Positions 7,643 to 17,085 are shown, counted from the stretch's first letter. The stretch: 64,000 nucleotides of DNA from Candidatus Woesearchaeota archaeon (GCA_016180195.1 JACPBS010000005.1:1-64000); one strand, 5' to 3'. Made by a program: numbers and translations. Notes: generated by a model from the sequence alone, not told the origin.

Positions 7643-9151
7643 ATGCATGATCTTGAAAGGCTGAGATTGTCTCTTCATCCGCTGGAAAGGAAGGTTTTGC
7701 CTTTGCTCACCGGAATTAAGGGCATCCAGGACCTGGTTAAGGAGTCCGGGCTTTCCGATACAGAGGTGAGGCGGGCTTTGCAGTGGCTTGGGGGGAAGGG
7801 TCTTGTCGAGGTTAATGAATCCGGTTACCTGCAGGTGAATCTTGATTCTAATGGCTTGAGGTACGCCCGTGAATCGCTTCCTGAGCGAAGGTTTGTTGTG
7901 GCATTGAAATCCGGTGCGCTGACCCTTGATGATGTGAGGAATAAATCGGGGCTTTCTGATGAGGAAATGAATATTAGCGTTGGTATTTTAAGGAGAATGG
8001 GCGTGATAGAGATTGGGAAGGACTTGTTGGTCCGACTGGTTCGTGAAGGGCCTGTTTCAGGAGAGCTTGATTCTGAGGTATTTCTCAGGAAAAAATTCCC
8101 GCTGCTTCTTTCATCCTTAGGGGAGCATGAGAAAAAAGTGCTTGACGGGCTGAAATCCAGGAAGGGCATTGTCAGGGTGGATGAGGTTAAGGATATGAGG
8201 GCGTCAATATTGCCCTTGGGCAGCGATGTTTTGAAGGCAGGCATAGATGTTGATGTTATTGACAGGGTAACTCCTGACATAATCAAGTCTGGAAGCTGGA
8301 AGGGAAAGGCTTTCAGGAGGTATGATATTCATTCAAATGTCCCAAGGGTGTTTGGGGGGAGAAAGCAGCACTACAGGCGTTTTCTGGAGGAGGTTAGGCA
8401 AAAGCTCCTTTCAATGGGCTTCACTGAGATGAATGGGCCGATTGTCGAGACTGAATTTTGGAACATGGACGCGCTTTTCATGCCCCAGTTCCACTCAGCA
8501 CGTGACATTCATGATGCGTATTATGTGAAGGTGCCGAAGTATTCGTCCGATCTTCCGCAGGCATTGGTTTCAAAGGTTAAGGCTGCTCATGAGCATGGGG
8601 TTGCAGGAAGCAGGGGTTGGAGGTATTCTTTTGATGTGAAAAGGACGCATCGTCATGTGTTGAGGACCCAGGATACTTCGATCTCCCCCAGGATTCTTTC
8701 AAGTCCTGAATTGAGGGTTCCGGGAAAATATTTTCAGATGGTCAGGTGTTTCCGTTATGATGTGATTGATGCAACCCATCTTGCTGATTTCAATCAGATA
8801 GGTGGTTTTGTTGTTGAGGAGGGTATCAATTTCAGGCACCTTATTGGATTGCTTAGGCTTTTTGCCCGGGAGTTTGCGGAAACAGATGAGGTTAGGGTGG
8901 TTCCTGCATATTTTCCGTTTACAGAGCCTTCTGCAGCTGTTTACGCGAAGCATCCTGACATGGGATGGATCGAGCTGGGCGGAAGCGGCATTTTCAGGCC
9001 CGAGATGACGCATCCTTTGGGTGTTAAGGCGCCTGTTATAGCTTGGGGTATTGGTGTTGAGCGCCTGGGAATGTTCAGGCTTGGTTTGAAGGATATCAGG
9101 CAGCTTTTCAGCCATGATCTTGAGTTCTTGAGGTCGGTGAAGGTGGTTTAG
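7643..9151 (+). CDS. pheS: Phenylalanyl-tRNA synthetase alpha subunit
   Basis: 502 residues of the archaeal/eukaryotic type. The N-terminal part (1-190) is a series of small winged-helix modules used in tRNA binding. The class II catalytic core follows, with motif 2 around MVRCFRYDVIDATH and motif 3 near the C-terminus (GIGVERLGMFRLG). With PheT it forms an (alpha-beta)2 enzyme that charges tRNA-Phe; this subunit holds the active site. The stop is followed directly by the pheT reading frame, so the two are translated as a pair. The TATA box 23 nt upstream suggests a leaderless mRNA. Confidence 0.97.
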   Translation: MHDLERLRLSLHPLERKVLPLLTGIKGIQDLVKESGLSDTEVRRALQWLGGKGLVEVNESGYLQVNLDSNGLRYARESLPERRFVVALKSGALTLDDVRNKSGLSDEEMNISVGILRRMGVIEIGKDLLVRLVREGPVSGELDSEVFLRKKFPLLLSSLGEHEKKVLDGLKSRKGIVRVDEVKDMRASILPLGSDVLKAGIDVDVIDRVTPDIIKSGSWKGKAFRRYDIHSNVPRVFGGRKQHYRRFLEEVRQKLLSMGFTEMNGPIVETEFWNMDALFMPQFHSARDIHDAYYVKVPKYSSDLPQALVSKVKAAHEHGVAGSRGWRYSFDVKRTHRHVLRTQDTSISPRILSSPELRVPGKYFQMVRCFRYDVIDATHLADFNQIGGFVVEEGINFRHLIGLLRLFAREFAETDEVRVVPAYFPFTEPSAAVYAKHPDMGWIELGGSGIFRPEMTHPLGVKAPVIAWGIGVERLGMFRLGLKDIRQLFSHDLEFLRSVKVV

Positions 9152-10813
9152 ATTCCAACGATAACTTTCTCTTTTAAGGATTTGCAGAAGCTCGTGGGAA
9201 GGAGGATTTCTGAAACATCCCTTGAGGAAATGGCAACTTATTGCAAGGGCGAGCTTGGGCGTTACGATAAGAAAACTGATGAGGTCACGTTTGAGCTGGA
9301 TGACACAAATCTTCCTTATCTTTGGAGTGTTGAGGGCATTGCACGACTCTTGAGGGGAATTTTAGGCGTTCAAAGGGGATTGCAGGAAATAAAAGTTTCG
9401 AGGGGGAAGTATTCAGTCGAGGTTGATCTTAGCGTTTCAGGAGTCCGCCCGTTTATTGCTGCGTTTGTTGCTAAGGGGAAAAAGGTTGATTCCCAGTTCA
9501 TCAAGCAGCTTGTTCAGCTCCAGGAAAAGTTTTGTGATGGTTATGGCAGGAAGAGGCAGAAGGTTTCTATTGGGCTGTATTCTTACAAGCGCATAAAGTT
9601 TCCAGTGTCCTACAAGGCTGCCAGGCCTGAGTCAGTCAGGTTTGTTCCTCTTGGTTTTAGTGAGGAGATGGACCTTTCGGAAATAATTGAAAGGCATCCT
9701 AAGGGAAAGGATTATGGATGGATTCTAAAGGATTTTATCTCTTATCCTGTTCTTGTGGATGGCAATGGCAGCGTCCTGAGCTTTCCGCCGATAATCAATT
9801 CAGATTCCCTTGGTAAGGTTGAGGAGGGTGATTCGGATATTTTTTTCGAGGTTACAGGGACTGATGAGCCTTCGGTTATCCTTGCGGCAAACATCTTTGC
9901 ATATGCCCTTTCAGAAAGGGGCTTTGAGCTTTTCACGGTGGAGGTGAAGTATCCTGACAGGAAGCTGGTATGCCCTGTTTTAAGATCTGAAACAATGAGG
10001 ATCACGAGGGATCAGGTAAGGGGGCTTCTGGGTTTGGATTTGAAGGACTCTGAATTGAAAAAGCTGCTGGAAAGGTTCGGTTATTCATTCAATGATTATG
10101 TGGTCTCGATTCCTCCATACCGTGCGGACATCATGCATCCTTTTGATGTGATCGAGGATGTGGCAATTGCTTACGGTTTTTGGAATATTCCGTCCAAGGA
10201 GCTTGAGAGCTATTCTTCTGGCTGTTCTTTGCCGGTTGTTGGTTTTATTGACAGGGTTAGGGAAATTGTGATCGGTCTCGGGTATCAGGAGTTGATGAGC
10301 CCGATTCTTTCCAACAAGGCTGTGCTTTATGACAGGATGTGCACTAAGGATGTGGGAACTGTTGAGATTGACAATTATATGTCTGAGCTTTTTTCTGTTG
10401 TCAGGACATGGCTCACTCCTATGAATATGGAGGTGTTGTCCAAGAACAAGCATGTTGATTTCCCTCAAATGATATTTGAGCAAGGTCTTGTTACTGAAAG
10501 GGATTGTGAGAAAATAGCTGATTATGAAAAAATTTCCATTGTCTCGTCTCATTCAGGTGCTGATTTCACTGAGGCAAAGCAGGTTCTTGAGTATTTGATG
10601 AGGCAGCTGGGCATCAGCTTCGAGATCAGGGAGGCTGAGCTCGGGTTCCTTATTCCGGGAAGGGCTGCTGAGGTTTTTGTTTCAAGGAGGAGAATTGGTT
10701 TCCTGGGTGAAATCAGTCCGCAGGTTCTTGAGAATTGGGGCATTGAAATGCCGGTCGCGGCTTTGGAGCTTAATGTTTCAGCCCTTTTTGATGTTTCTGT
10801 CAAGAATGATTAA
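9152..10813 (+). CDS. pheT: Phenylalanyl-tRNA synthetase beta subunit, apparent AUU start
   Basis: 553 residues if translation starts at the ATT at 9152, or 543 from the TTG at 9182. Reading from ATT gives IPTITFSFKDLQKLVGRR, which matches the usual archaeal PheT beginning (MPTI, then a KDL-type helix). The TTG start would remove the first beta strand. There is no ATG, GTG or TTG in between, and the preceding in-frame codon is the pheS stop. AAGGTGGT ends 4 nt upstream and can act as Shine-Dalgarno. Domains: B1 (1-90), B3/B4 editing region (about 90-270), B5 (about 270-345), B6/B7 catalytic-like (about 350-550). The last 4 nt overlap the convergent L14e gene. Confidence 0.92.
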   Translation: MPTITFSFKDLQKLVGRRISETSLEEMATYCKGELGRYDKKTDEVTFELDDTNLPYLWSVEGIARLLRGILGVQRGLQEIKVSRGKYSVEVDLSVSGVRPFIAAFVAKGKKVDSQFIKQLVQLQEKFCDGYGRKRQKVSIGLYSYKRIKFPVSYKAARPESVRFVPLGFSEEMDLSEIIERHPKGKDYGWILKDFISYPVLVDGNGSVLSFPPIINSDSLGKVEEGDSDIFFEVTGTDEPSVILAANIFAYALSERGFELFTVEVKYPDRKLVCPVLRSETMRITRDQVRGLLGLDLKDSELKKLLERFGYSFNDYVVSIPPYRADIMHPFDVIEDVAIAYGFWNIPSKELESYSSGCSLPVVGFIDRVREIVIGLGYQELMSPILSNKAVLYDRMCTKDVGTVEIDNYMSELFSVVRTWLTPMNMEVLSKNKHVDFPQMIFEQGLVTERDCEKIADYEKISIVSSHSGADFTEAKQVLEYLMRQLGISFEIREAELGFLIPGRAAEVFVSRRRIGFLGEISPQVLENWGIEMPVAALELNVSALFDVSVKND

Positions 10814-11136
10814 GTTTGTGTCTTTTTCTTTGCCGACTTCGCAGGAGCCTGTTTTCCTTTTTTCACAGGCTTTGCAGTTTTTTGCTTCGCTTTGCCTGTT
10901 TTTTCCTTGACTTGTATTCCGATTTTTTTCAGTTCCTCGATTACTTCCTCATGTGAGGCATTCTGTTTTATATCGGTTAGTGTTCCCAATGGCTCAAGAT
11001 GGGTTATGTTGCATTTTTTTCTCCTGAATTGGCCGTCTATCAGAACGTAGTTGTTGTCTATCATGTCTATGACTATGCCTTTCCTTCCTGCATCCCTTCC
11101 TGCTATCTTGGCAACTAGTCTTCCTATTTGTATCAT
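10810..11136 (-). CDS. rpl14e: Ribosomal protein L14e
   Basis: 108 residues with an N-terminal KOW/SH3-like fold (IGRLVAKIAGRDAGRKGIVIDMIDN is diagnostic) and a Lys/Ala-rich disordered tail (from about 80) that contacts rRNA. Large-subunit protein found only in archaea and eukaryotes. Last gene of the cluster, overlapping the L34e stop by 4 nt. In many archaea cmk and cbf5 lie nearby; neither is present here. Confidence 0.93.
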   Translation of the reverse strand: MIQIGRLVAKIAGRDAGRKGIVIDMIDNNYVLIDGQFRRKKCNITHLEPLGTLTDIKQNASHEEVIEELKKIGIQVKEKTGKAKQKTAKPVKKGKQAPAKSAKKKTQT

Positions 11137-11402
11137 TTTGACCTTGCTGAATCAATTAACCTTCTTCTTGAACAGCTGCTGCAGAGTATTCCCCCATAGG
11201 GCCTTTCGGGCCTTTTCATTGTTTTCGGTGTCTTTGACAACTTGCCTGGCCTTAGCCTAGGGATCCCGTGGAGTTCCCTGCCGCAGTTTGAGCATACAAG
11301 CTTCTTTGGTTTTCTCAACACGTAGTCAACGGTCTTTCTTCCTCCAGGGGTTTTTTTGAAAACCCGCCGCATTGTCCTTGATTTCTGCTTTGACGGCCTC
11401 AT
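11133..11402 (-). CDS. rpl34e: Ribosomal protein L34e
   Basis: 89 residues. The zinc-binding pattern is CSNC (about 37-40) and CSSC (about 76-79), with a strongly basic N-terminus. Large-subunit protein restricted to archaea and eukaryotes. Starts 37 nt after the DUF106 stop. Confidence 0.95.
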   Translation of the reverse strand: MRPSKQKSRTMRRVFKKTPGGRKTVDYVLRKPKKLVCSNCGRELHGIPRLRPGKLSKTPKTMKRPERPYGGILCSSCSRRRLIDSARSK

Positions 11403-11439
11403 ATGTATCGTGAATTTTGGGTTGTTTAAAAGTTTTTTC

Positions 11440-12216
11440 CTAATGCACTTTGAGAACTGATCTTATTCCCATGCTGAATGCAAGTGATAGGATTATATAG
11501 GTTGCGAGCCACCCTGGCTGCCAGCCTAATATTTTTATGCCTCCAAGAGGCCTTACCGGAGGGTTATCTATTCTTATTGCCTTTATGTTGCTGTCCTTTC
11601 TTATCGGATACTGGTCTCCGCTTTTTATTCCCAGGAAGCTTTTTTCTTTTTCAAGAAGCGTGTCTTCATATTCCCATTTTTCAGTTATTTTTATGTTTCT
11701 TGTGTATACCTCGTTGTCGTATCTGTATTCCAGTTCATAGTTCCCTTCCGGCCCTTTTAATCTCCATTTTACTGATTCATTTGCTTTTTGTTTTGGTTCG
11801 CTTAGCAGCTGGATGTTTTCGGGTGCTATCAGTTCTATCTCCCCGCCGGATGATTTTTCGAATTCTGCGGTTGTTGTGAATTCCTTTCCCGGAATTAGCT
11901 GCTCGTACGCGACTGAGCTTTGCATCCATCCGAGTATTATTAGAGCAGGTATCATTGTTATGAGCATGGGTTTCATTGATGCCCTGAACTGCTCCATTGT
12001 TTTTTCAATTAGTTGCTTGTTGATTTCAGCCATGGCACCTGTGTCCTTGGCGTTTTTTAGGTCCCGTCTCAGCTGTTCACTCTCTTTCTTTATTGCTGAA
12101 AGGCGATTTTGGTCTGTGGCGTATTTGTATACCAGCGTTACTATTATGGAAACAAGCAGCGATATGATTGTTATTGTTGGCAGCGGCCCTAAGAATGACA
12201 GGATTTTATCCAGCAT
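11440..12216 (-). CDS. DUF106 membrane insertase (archaeal Oxa1/EMC3 relative)
   Basis: 258 residues with a TM helix near the N-terminus (about 10-30), a cytosolic coiled coil (about 38-75; LSAIKKESEQLRRDLKNAK), TM2 (about 80-103), a long extracytoplasmic beta-rich insert (about 105-225) and a C-terminal TM (about 235-252). The topology and the coiled coil after TM1 are those of archaeal DUF106, a YidC/Oxa1/EMC3 superfamily member that helps insert membrane proteins. It directly follows secY, the usual archaeal position, which supports a role at the translocon. The extracytoplasmic insert is larger than in the minimal family. Confidence 0.9.
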   Translation of the reverse strand: MLDKILSFLGPLPTITIISLLVSIIVTLVYKYATDQNRLSAIKKESEQLRRDLKNAKDTGAMAEINKQLIEKTMEQFRASMKPMLITMIPALIILGWMQSSVAYEQLIPGKEFTTTAEFEKSSGGEIELIAPENIQLLSEPKQKANESVKWRLKGPEGNYELEYRYDNEVYTRNIKITEKWEYEDTLLEKEKSFLGIKSGDQYPIRKDSNIKAIRIDNPPVRPLGGIKILGWQPGWLATYIILSLAFSMGIRSVLKVH

Positions 12217-13617
12217 TTATTCACCCATGAATCTCTTAAGTACAGGGCTCATGTCCATGGCGTGCTGCTTTGCTATTTCCTCGTAAAGCTTGAACACTAT
12301 CATGACTGTAAGCAGTAGGCCTGTTCCGCTTGTTAGCGCCCCGAGCAGGTCCGCGGATGCGCTTAAAAACCCGACCGTGATTGCCCCCATCACTGTGAGT
12401 GGGGATATGTACCTTCCGAGAATGCTCTCGAGAACCCTTTCATCTCGCCTGAATCCGGGTATTTGCAGTCCTGAGCTTATCATCTGTTTTGCCTGGCTTT
12501 CTGCATCCATTCCTGATGTTTTCATCCAGAATATTGAGAATACGACTGATCCGATTATGAAGAACAGGATGTAGACTGCTGAATGTGCCAGGTCAATTGC
12601 CTGGAGGTTTCCCCGTACAGCCAGGGAAAGCAGCCTTGGGGGCTGGAGCCATAGCACCAGGCCTGAAGCTGCTTCAGAGCCCGAGAACGTGCCCAGTAGC
12701 GGGCGTCCTGCGTTTTGGAGCAGCCTCGCGAAAAGCTGTATGTTTGCAAGCAGCGCCGCGACAAGGATTACTGGTATGTTGCTTGTGTAAATGAATGCAA
12801 GTGGCCACCTGATGCCGTGCCCTCTTATCCTTCCAAATGAGAGCGGGATTTCAACCTTCATTGACTGGGCATATACTGCTATGATGAACACCAGTATTGT
12901 TGCGATGATTGCAAGCGCGCTTTCGGTTACTGCTTTTAGGTCCCCTTGCTGGAGGAAATGCACTATGGCTAGCAGGGCTCCTACAGGAGCTTCTCCTGTT
13001 TGGAACCAGAATATCTTTCCCTGTCCTGCAAGCGCGCTTGTTGTGAATGGGCTTATCAGCCTTACGACAACTGTTTTTGATACGCCTGCTGCTATGAACA
13101 GGCTTATTCCTGATCCGAATCCCCATTTGCTTACTACCTCATCCATGAAGAGTATCAGTATTCCTCCCACGAATAGTTGGAGTATTATCACCAGCGGGCT
13201 GATTCCCGATGCGGGTGCCAGGCCCCCTGTGAGCACGTACACTACTGCTTCGAAGAGCACGAACACTATTGACAACAGTTTTTGTGTTCCTTGGAATTGT
13301 GTTTTTCCATCATGGGTTGTTAGGTCGAATTTTATCACGCCTGCCCCGTTTAGCAGCTGCAGGAGTATTGATGCTGTCACGATGGGTCCTATTCCCAGGC
13401 TTATTATTGATCCGAATTCTGCCCCGAGTATTATGGAAAGGAACTCGAATTGCGCAAGGGCATTAGCGCCCAGTCCATACAAGGGTATCAGTCCAAGGGC
13501 GAAGAACAGAATAAGTATTGTGGCTGTCCACTTGAGCTTTTCCTGGAATGAGAGCTTTTTTTCAAGCGGCTTCGAGACCTCTGGGAGGTTTGATGTTATT
13601 GTTTTGAAAAATGACAT
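12217..13617 (-). CDS. secY: Preprotein translocase channel SecY
   Basis: 466 residues with about ten transmembrane helices and the family's conserved early motif (FLSIILGAEFGSIISLGIGP). It is the protein-conducting channel of the cytoplasmic membrane, with SecE and SecG/Sec61-beta as partners. Starts 1 nt after rpl15. The adenylate kinase gene that often follows archaeal secY is missing; DUF106 takes its place. Confidence 0.97.
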   Translation of the reverse strand: MSFFKTITSNLPEVSKPLEKKLSFQEKLKWTATILILFFALGLIPLYGLGANALAQFEFLSIILGAEFGSIISLGIGPIVTASILLQLLNGAGVIKFDLTTHDGKTQFQGTQKLLSIVFVLFEAVVYVLTGGLAPASGISPLVIILQLFVGGILILFMDEVVSKWGFGSGISLFIAAGVSKTVVVRLISPFTTSALAGQGKIFWFQTGEAPVGALLAIVHFLQQGDLKAVTESALAIIATILVFIIAVYAQSMKVEIPLSFGRIRGHGIRWPLAFIYTSNIPVILVAALLANIQLFARLLQNAGRPLLGTFSGSEAASGLVLWLQPPRLLSLAVRGNLQAIDLAHSAVYILFFIIGSVVFSIFWMKTSGMDAESQAKQMISSGLQIPGFRRDERVLESILGRYISPLTVMGAITVGFLSASADLLGALTSGTGLLLTVMIVFKLYEEIAKQHAMDMSPVLKRFMGE

Positions 13618-13618
13618 T

Positions 13619-14041
13619 TTACTCGATCAGTACATCGCCGCCGGCTTGCTTTACTGCTTCAGTGGCTTTTTTTGAGGCTGATGTAACCTTTATGGTCATC
13701 TTTTTTGTTGCCTTGCCTTTGCCAAGCAGCTTGTTATAACCTTTTTTGGCCAGGTCTATTAAATATTTTCCGCTTTCCTGGGTTCCCAGTTTGTCTATGT
13801 TTGATTCTATCTCCATTATGTTTATGGCTTTGACCGGAGGCTTGTTGTGCGTCCTGAATCCTTTTCTTCCAAAATAATTTTCCTTCCATACAGATGGTTT
13901 TTTTGAATCAGCCCGTTTCCCGGTTCCTGCCATTCCAGCTCCGCCCTTGTGGCCTGATCCGCGGTGCTTTTTCATTGATCCCCATCCGTGCGTGTGGGAT
14001 CCTCTTTGCCGTGAGTTCTTTTTTCTTCTGTTTGTTGTCAT
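13619..14041 (-). CDS. rpl15: Ribosomal protein uL15
   Basis: 140 residues. The Gly- and basic-rich N-terminus (GSHTHGWGSMKKHRGSGHKGG) is the archaeal/eukaryotic L15 (L27a) signature. Large subunit. The start overlaps the rpl30 stop by 4 nt. Confidence 0.96.
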   Translation of the reverse strand: MTTNRRKKNSRQRGSHTHGWGSMKKHRGSGHKGGAGMAGTGKRADSKKPSVWKENYFGRKGFRTHNKPPVKAINIMEIESNIDKLGTQESGKYLIDLAKKGYNKLLGKGKATKKMTIKVTSASKKATEAVKQAGGDVLIE

Positions 14042-14325
14042 TTTTGCTTTATGATGTCCATTATTTTTTCCTTTTGGTTTCCTGTTTTTGCTTTTTTTAT
14101 GTGTGCGAGCTTGAAGCTTTTTGGGAGCTTGTTTTTTTCCTCTTCGCTTATTTCACCCCATGCTACGAAGTCCTTTACTTTTTTCACCATGCCCATTATT
14201 TCAGGCCTGGCTTCGAAGACTGAGCAGTAGTTTTTCCTGTAGAGCTTGAGCATGTTTAGCGTGTCCTTTACCTGGCCGTTGAGGTTTATCTGGCCTTTCA
14301 GCCTTACAACTGCTATGCTTTTCAT
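14038..14325 (-). CDS. rpl30: Ribosomal protein uL30
   Basis: 95 residues from the ATG at 14325, whose ATGA overlap with the rps5 stop fixes the start. Upstream in-frame sequence is S5 coding in another frame. It begins KSIAVVRLKGQINLNGQVKD, the L30 fold. It is shorter than the usual archaeal L30 (about 150 residues), lacking most of the C-terminal extension. Confidence 0.93.
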   Translation of the reverse strand: MKSIAVVRLKGQINLNGQVKDTLNMLKLYRKNYCSVFEARPEIMGMVKKVKDFVAWGEISEEEKNKLPKSFKLAHIKKAKTGNQKEKIMDIIKQK

Positions 14326-15092
14326 GCTTCCACCTTCCCTTCTATCGCTCCCAGGTTTTGGACATATTTTGACGGGAGCTTGGTTGAGATGAGCTTTGTG
14401 AGCGCCTTTTGTGTTGCCTTGATCAGGTTTGTTGTTGTCCTTGTCTGCCCTATTGTTTTTGACCATACATCCTTTATCCCTGCAGCCTCAAGTATTTTCT
14501 GGCTTTCCCTTTGAACGACAAGGCCTGTTCCTTTTGGTGCGGGCATTAGCATTAGCTTGACTGATCCGCATTTTCCGGTTATCATGAAAGGTATGCTGTG
14601 CGCTTCTTTGCAGCCACATTGCCAGCTTCCGCATCCGCGTCTTATCTTTATTATGTTCAGTTTTGCATTTCTGAGGGCTTTTTCCCTTGCCGGCACGGTT
14701 TCCCTGCTTTTTCCATATCCTATCCCGACGTAGCCGTTCTTGTTGCCGACAACTATGTAGGTTGCAAAGCTTGGCTTGTTCCCTTCGGCTGTTTTTTTCT
14801 GGGTTTGCTTGAATACCCTTCTTTGTCCACCCCCGAATTTCCCTTTTGCCTGGCCTATCATCATCAGGTCTGAGCTAAGGTTCTGGAGGAGTATGTCCAC
14901 GATTTCGGGCTCCAGTATTTTTTTCCCTGAGTCAAGGATCTGGTCAATGTCTGTGATCCTGCCTTCCTTTACCTGCTTTCCAAGTCCGGTTTTTGGCTCC
15001 CATTTATCAGTTGAGAATGATCTTGTAGTTTCGATTATGCGTTCTTCTTCCACTGGAGCTATTACTTCTACCAATTCTTCTTTGTTTTCCAT
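14322..15092 (-). CDS. rps5: Ribosomal protein uS5
   Basis: 256 residues. An acidic N-terminal extension (1-40) is followed by the dsRNA-binding-like domain (KTAEGNKPSFATYIVVGNKN) and the C-terminal domain with archaeal motifs (GCGSWQCGC). Small-subunit decoding and helicase site. Separated from rpl18 by 4 nt. Confidence 0.96.
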   Translation of the reverse strand: MENKEELVEVIAPVEEERIIETTRSFSTDKWEPKTGLGKQVKEGRITDIDQILDSGKKILEPEIVDILLQNLSSDLMMIGQAKGKFGGGQRRVFKQTQKKTAEGNKPSFATYIVVGNKNGYVGIGYGKSRETVPAREKALRNAKLNIIKIRRGCGSWQCGCKEAHSIPFMITGKCGSVKLMLMPAPKGTGLVVQRESQKILEAAGIKDVWSKTIGQTRTTTNLIKATQKALTKLISTKLPSKYVQNLGAIEGKVEA

Positions 15093-15096
15093 TTTT

Positions 15097-15585
15097 TTAC
15101 TTCTCCTGCATCTTTTTTATGGTCAGTTCCATTTCCTTTGCCGCGCTGCCTTTCAGGTGGGCTCCCTTTATCCTGTCTTCTGAGGGGAACACTGATGGAT
15201 CATGGCTTACCATTATGCCGGCGTCCACAACCCCCTTTAGGGCTGCATAAATATTTCCTTTTTTGTGGATGTTGAATCCGAGGTCTGCCACAGCTCCTTT
15301 TATCTTCTCTTTTGCTTTTAGTCCTGCCAGGTAGCCTGTTAGGTATGATGTTGATATGTTCAGGCCGTGCTTCCAGCCGAGTTTTTCCAGCTGGCCCGAA
15401 TCTACCGTGACCATTATGACGTCCCCGTTTTCGCCTTTTTCCGATACCTGAACTATCATTCTGCGTATGGTCTTCCGTATTATCAGTCTCGGCATTCCGG
15501 AGAGGAGAAGCTTTGTTCTTTTTTTGTAGTCTGTTCTTCCTTCGCGTTTCCTTCTGTATTGTACCGAATATCTTTTTGTTTTCAT
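15097..15585 (-). CDS. rpl18: Ribosomal protein uL18
   Basis: 162 residues. YRRKREGRTDYKKRTKLL at the N-terminus and the HPS-type motif (VSHDPSVFPSEDRIKGAH) identify archaeal L18, which binds 5S rRNA with L5. 4-nt overlap with rpl19e. Confidence 0.95.
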   Translation of the reverse strand: MKTKRYSVQYRRKREGRTDYKKRTKLLLSGMPRLIIRKTIRRMIVQVSEKGENGDVIMVTVDSGQLEKLGWKHGLNISTSYLTGYLAGLKAKEKIKGAVADLGFNIHKKGNIYAALKGVVDAGIMVSHDPSVFPSEDRIKGAHLKGSAAKEMELTIKKMQEK

Positions 15586-16025
15586 TTTGTGATGAGTTTT
15601 TGTTCGTTAACGTACAGTTTTATGTGTCTTTTGTTCCTGAAAAATCCTCCTTTGGATTTTTTGTACAGGTTGTTGTAAGTTTGCTTTGTTATCAGGCCTT
15701 TCTCCCTGAGCTCCTGGATGAATCTGCGCTGCAGCCTTATCCTGTTCATCCAGTCTCTTTTCGGGTTCAGCCTGGCGGTTTTGTTGCTTCGCCTGCTTCC
15801 CTTTCCCTTTCTTCGCCCTTTCCTGAGCTGTGCTGCGTTTCTTCTTATCCTGGACCTCGAGATTCCTCTTGCAGGTACTCGTGTGATTGCCCGGGATGAT
15901 ATTAGTCCCTTTATATCTGCGTTTGTTATGGCTTCCTTTATGTCAGCCAGCTTTGACTCGTCGAATTTTATCCTTTTTGGCGAGCATTTCAGGAGTTGGC
16001 TTGCAAGTCTTTTTTGTATCATCAT
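15582..16025 (-). CDS. rpl19e: Ribosomal protein L19e
   Basis: 147 residues. KRLASQLLKCSPKRIKFD and the basic middle (GKRRKGKGSR-like segment) are typical of L19e. Found only in archaea and eukaryotes. 4-nt overlaps on both sides. Confidence 0.95.
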   Translation of the reverse strand: MMIQKRLASQLLKCSPKRIKFDESKLADIKEAITNADIKGLISSRAITRVPARGISRSRIRRNAAQLRKGRRKGKGSRRSNKTARLNPKRDWMNRIRLQRRFIQELREKGLITKQTYNNLYKKSKGGFFRNKRHIKLYVNEQKLITK

Positions 16026-16558
16026 ATTTCCCTCTTGGTGAGGATCTTGTCTTTTTCCTTTTTCTCCTCTTCCTCGGTTTTCGCCTCTTTCTTTTCAGGT
16101 GCCGGGGATGGTGCAGGTTCCTTTTCCTTTGCCGCTTGTTTATCTTTCTTTTTGAGCTCGATTTTTCTGTTTAATTTTTCCTCTGTCAGGTTTATGACTG
16201 TGATTCCTTTTTCGGCTGCTGCCTTGAGTATTTCGATTTTTTTCCTGATGCCGACTCCATGTTTTATCATTGCTGCATCTTTGTTTTTGTCAAGCTTCGT
16301 TAGGTCTTCCGGCCTGCCTATCAGTATCCTTCTTCTCCCTTTCCTGTCAAGGTGCTTCACGAGCCTGGGCGAGCTATACCCTATTTCAACGCTTTTAGGC
16401 TTTCCCTTGATGCGCATCCTCATTTTCGAGTGCATGCCTTTTGGTTTTCGCCATCTCTTCTTCAGCTCCTTCCTTTTGTGTTGGTCCTGCATGATGAAGT
16501 CTGGCTTTCTGGATTTTATTCTCTTCCTCGTTTCAAGCAGTTTGTCTATCATTTTCAT
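16022..16558 (-). CDS. rpl32e: Ribosomal protein L32e with a charged C-terminal tail
   Basis: 178 residues from the ATG at 16558, which overlaps the rpl6 stop as ATGA. The L32e core is at 1-125 (RKPDFIMQDQHKRKELKKRW; GYSSPRLVKHL). The C-terminal tail (about 135-178) is a run of Lys, Glu, Ala and Pro, probably disordered and not part of the usual fold. Confidence 0.93.
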   Translation of the reverse strand: MKMIDKLLETRKRIKSRKPDFIMQDQHKRKELKKRWRKPKGMHSKMRMRIKGKPKSVEIGYSSPRLVKHLDRKGRRRILIGRPEDLTKLDKNKDAAMIKHGVGIRKKIEILKAAAEKGITVINLTEEKLNRKIELKKKDKQAAKEKEPAPSPAPEKKEAKTEEEEKKEKDKILTKREI

Positions 16559-17085
16559 TTGTCTTTTGATGTTATGAAGATGCCGTCCATGAAGATTCTT
16601 CTGTCGAATTTTGTTCTCTTTGTAAGCTGTTCTATTGACGCTGCGCATTGTGATGCGGCTTCCTTTTCAGCGGATTCTATCGTTATTTCCTGCCCTTCAA
16701 TCTTGATCTTTACCTGAGGGCTTACCTTTATCTTCCGCGGGAATTTCTCTCCGAAGAAGTTTTTCACTGTCAACTCGTTCCCTGATACTGATACTGTCAT
16801 GGGGAAGTGGCCCGAGCAGATCTTCATCTTGTATGTGAATCCCTTGGAAGCGCCTTTCAGCAGGTTGTTTATGTGTGCCCTTATCGAGCCTGCAAGCTTT
16901 TTTGTTTTTTTCTTCGCTATGCTGTATTCGAGTATTATGCTGTTTTCCTGTGCTCTTATTGATATTCCGGGGCCGCTGATCCTTTTTGAAGGCTCGCCTT
17001 TCGGGCCCTTTATCCTGAGAGTCTTGTCTTTGTAGCTTGCGCTGGTGTTTTCCGGGAGCTCTATCTTTTCTGATTTTTGTTCCAT
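16555..17085 (-). CDS. rpl6: Ribosomal protein uL6
   Basis: 176 residues from the ATG at 17085, 2 nt after rps8. Two L6 repeats; the second contains the conserved basic strand region GEKFPRKIKVSP. Large subunit, near the GTPase-associated centre. Confidence 0.94.
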   Translation of the reverse strand: MEQKSEKIELPENTSASYKDKTLRIKGPKGEPSKRISGPGISIRAQENSIILEYSIAKKKTKKLAGSIRAHINNLLKGASKGFTYKMKICSGHFPMTVSVSGNELTVKNFFGEKFPRKIKVSPQVKIKIEGQEITIESAEKEAASQCAASIEQLTKRTKFDRRIFMDGIFITSKDK

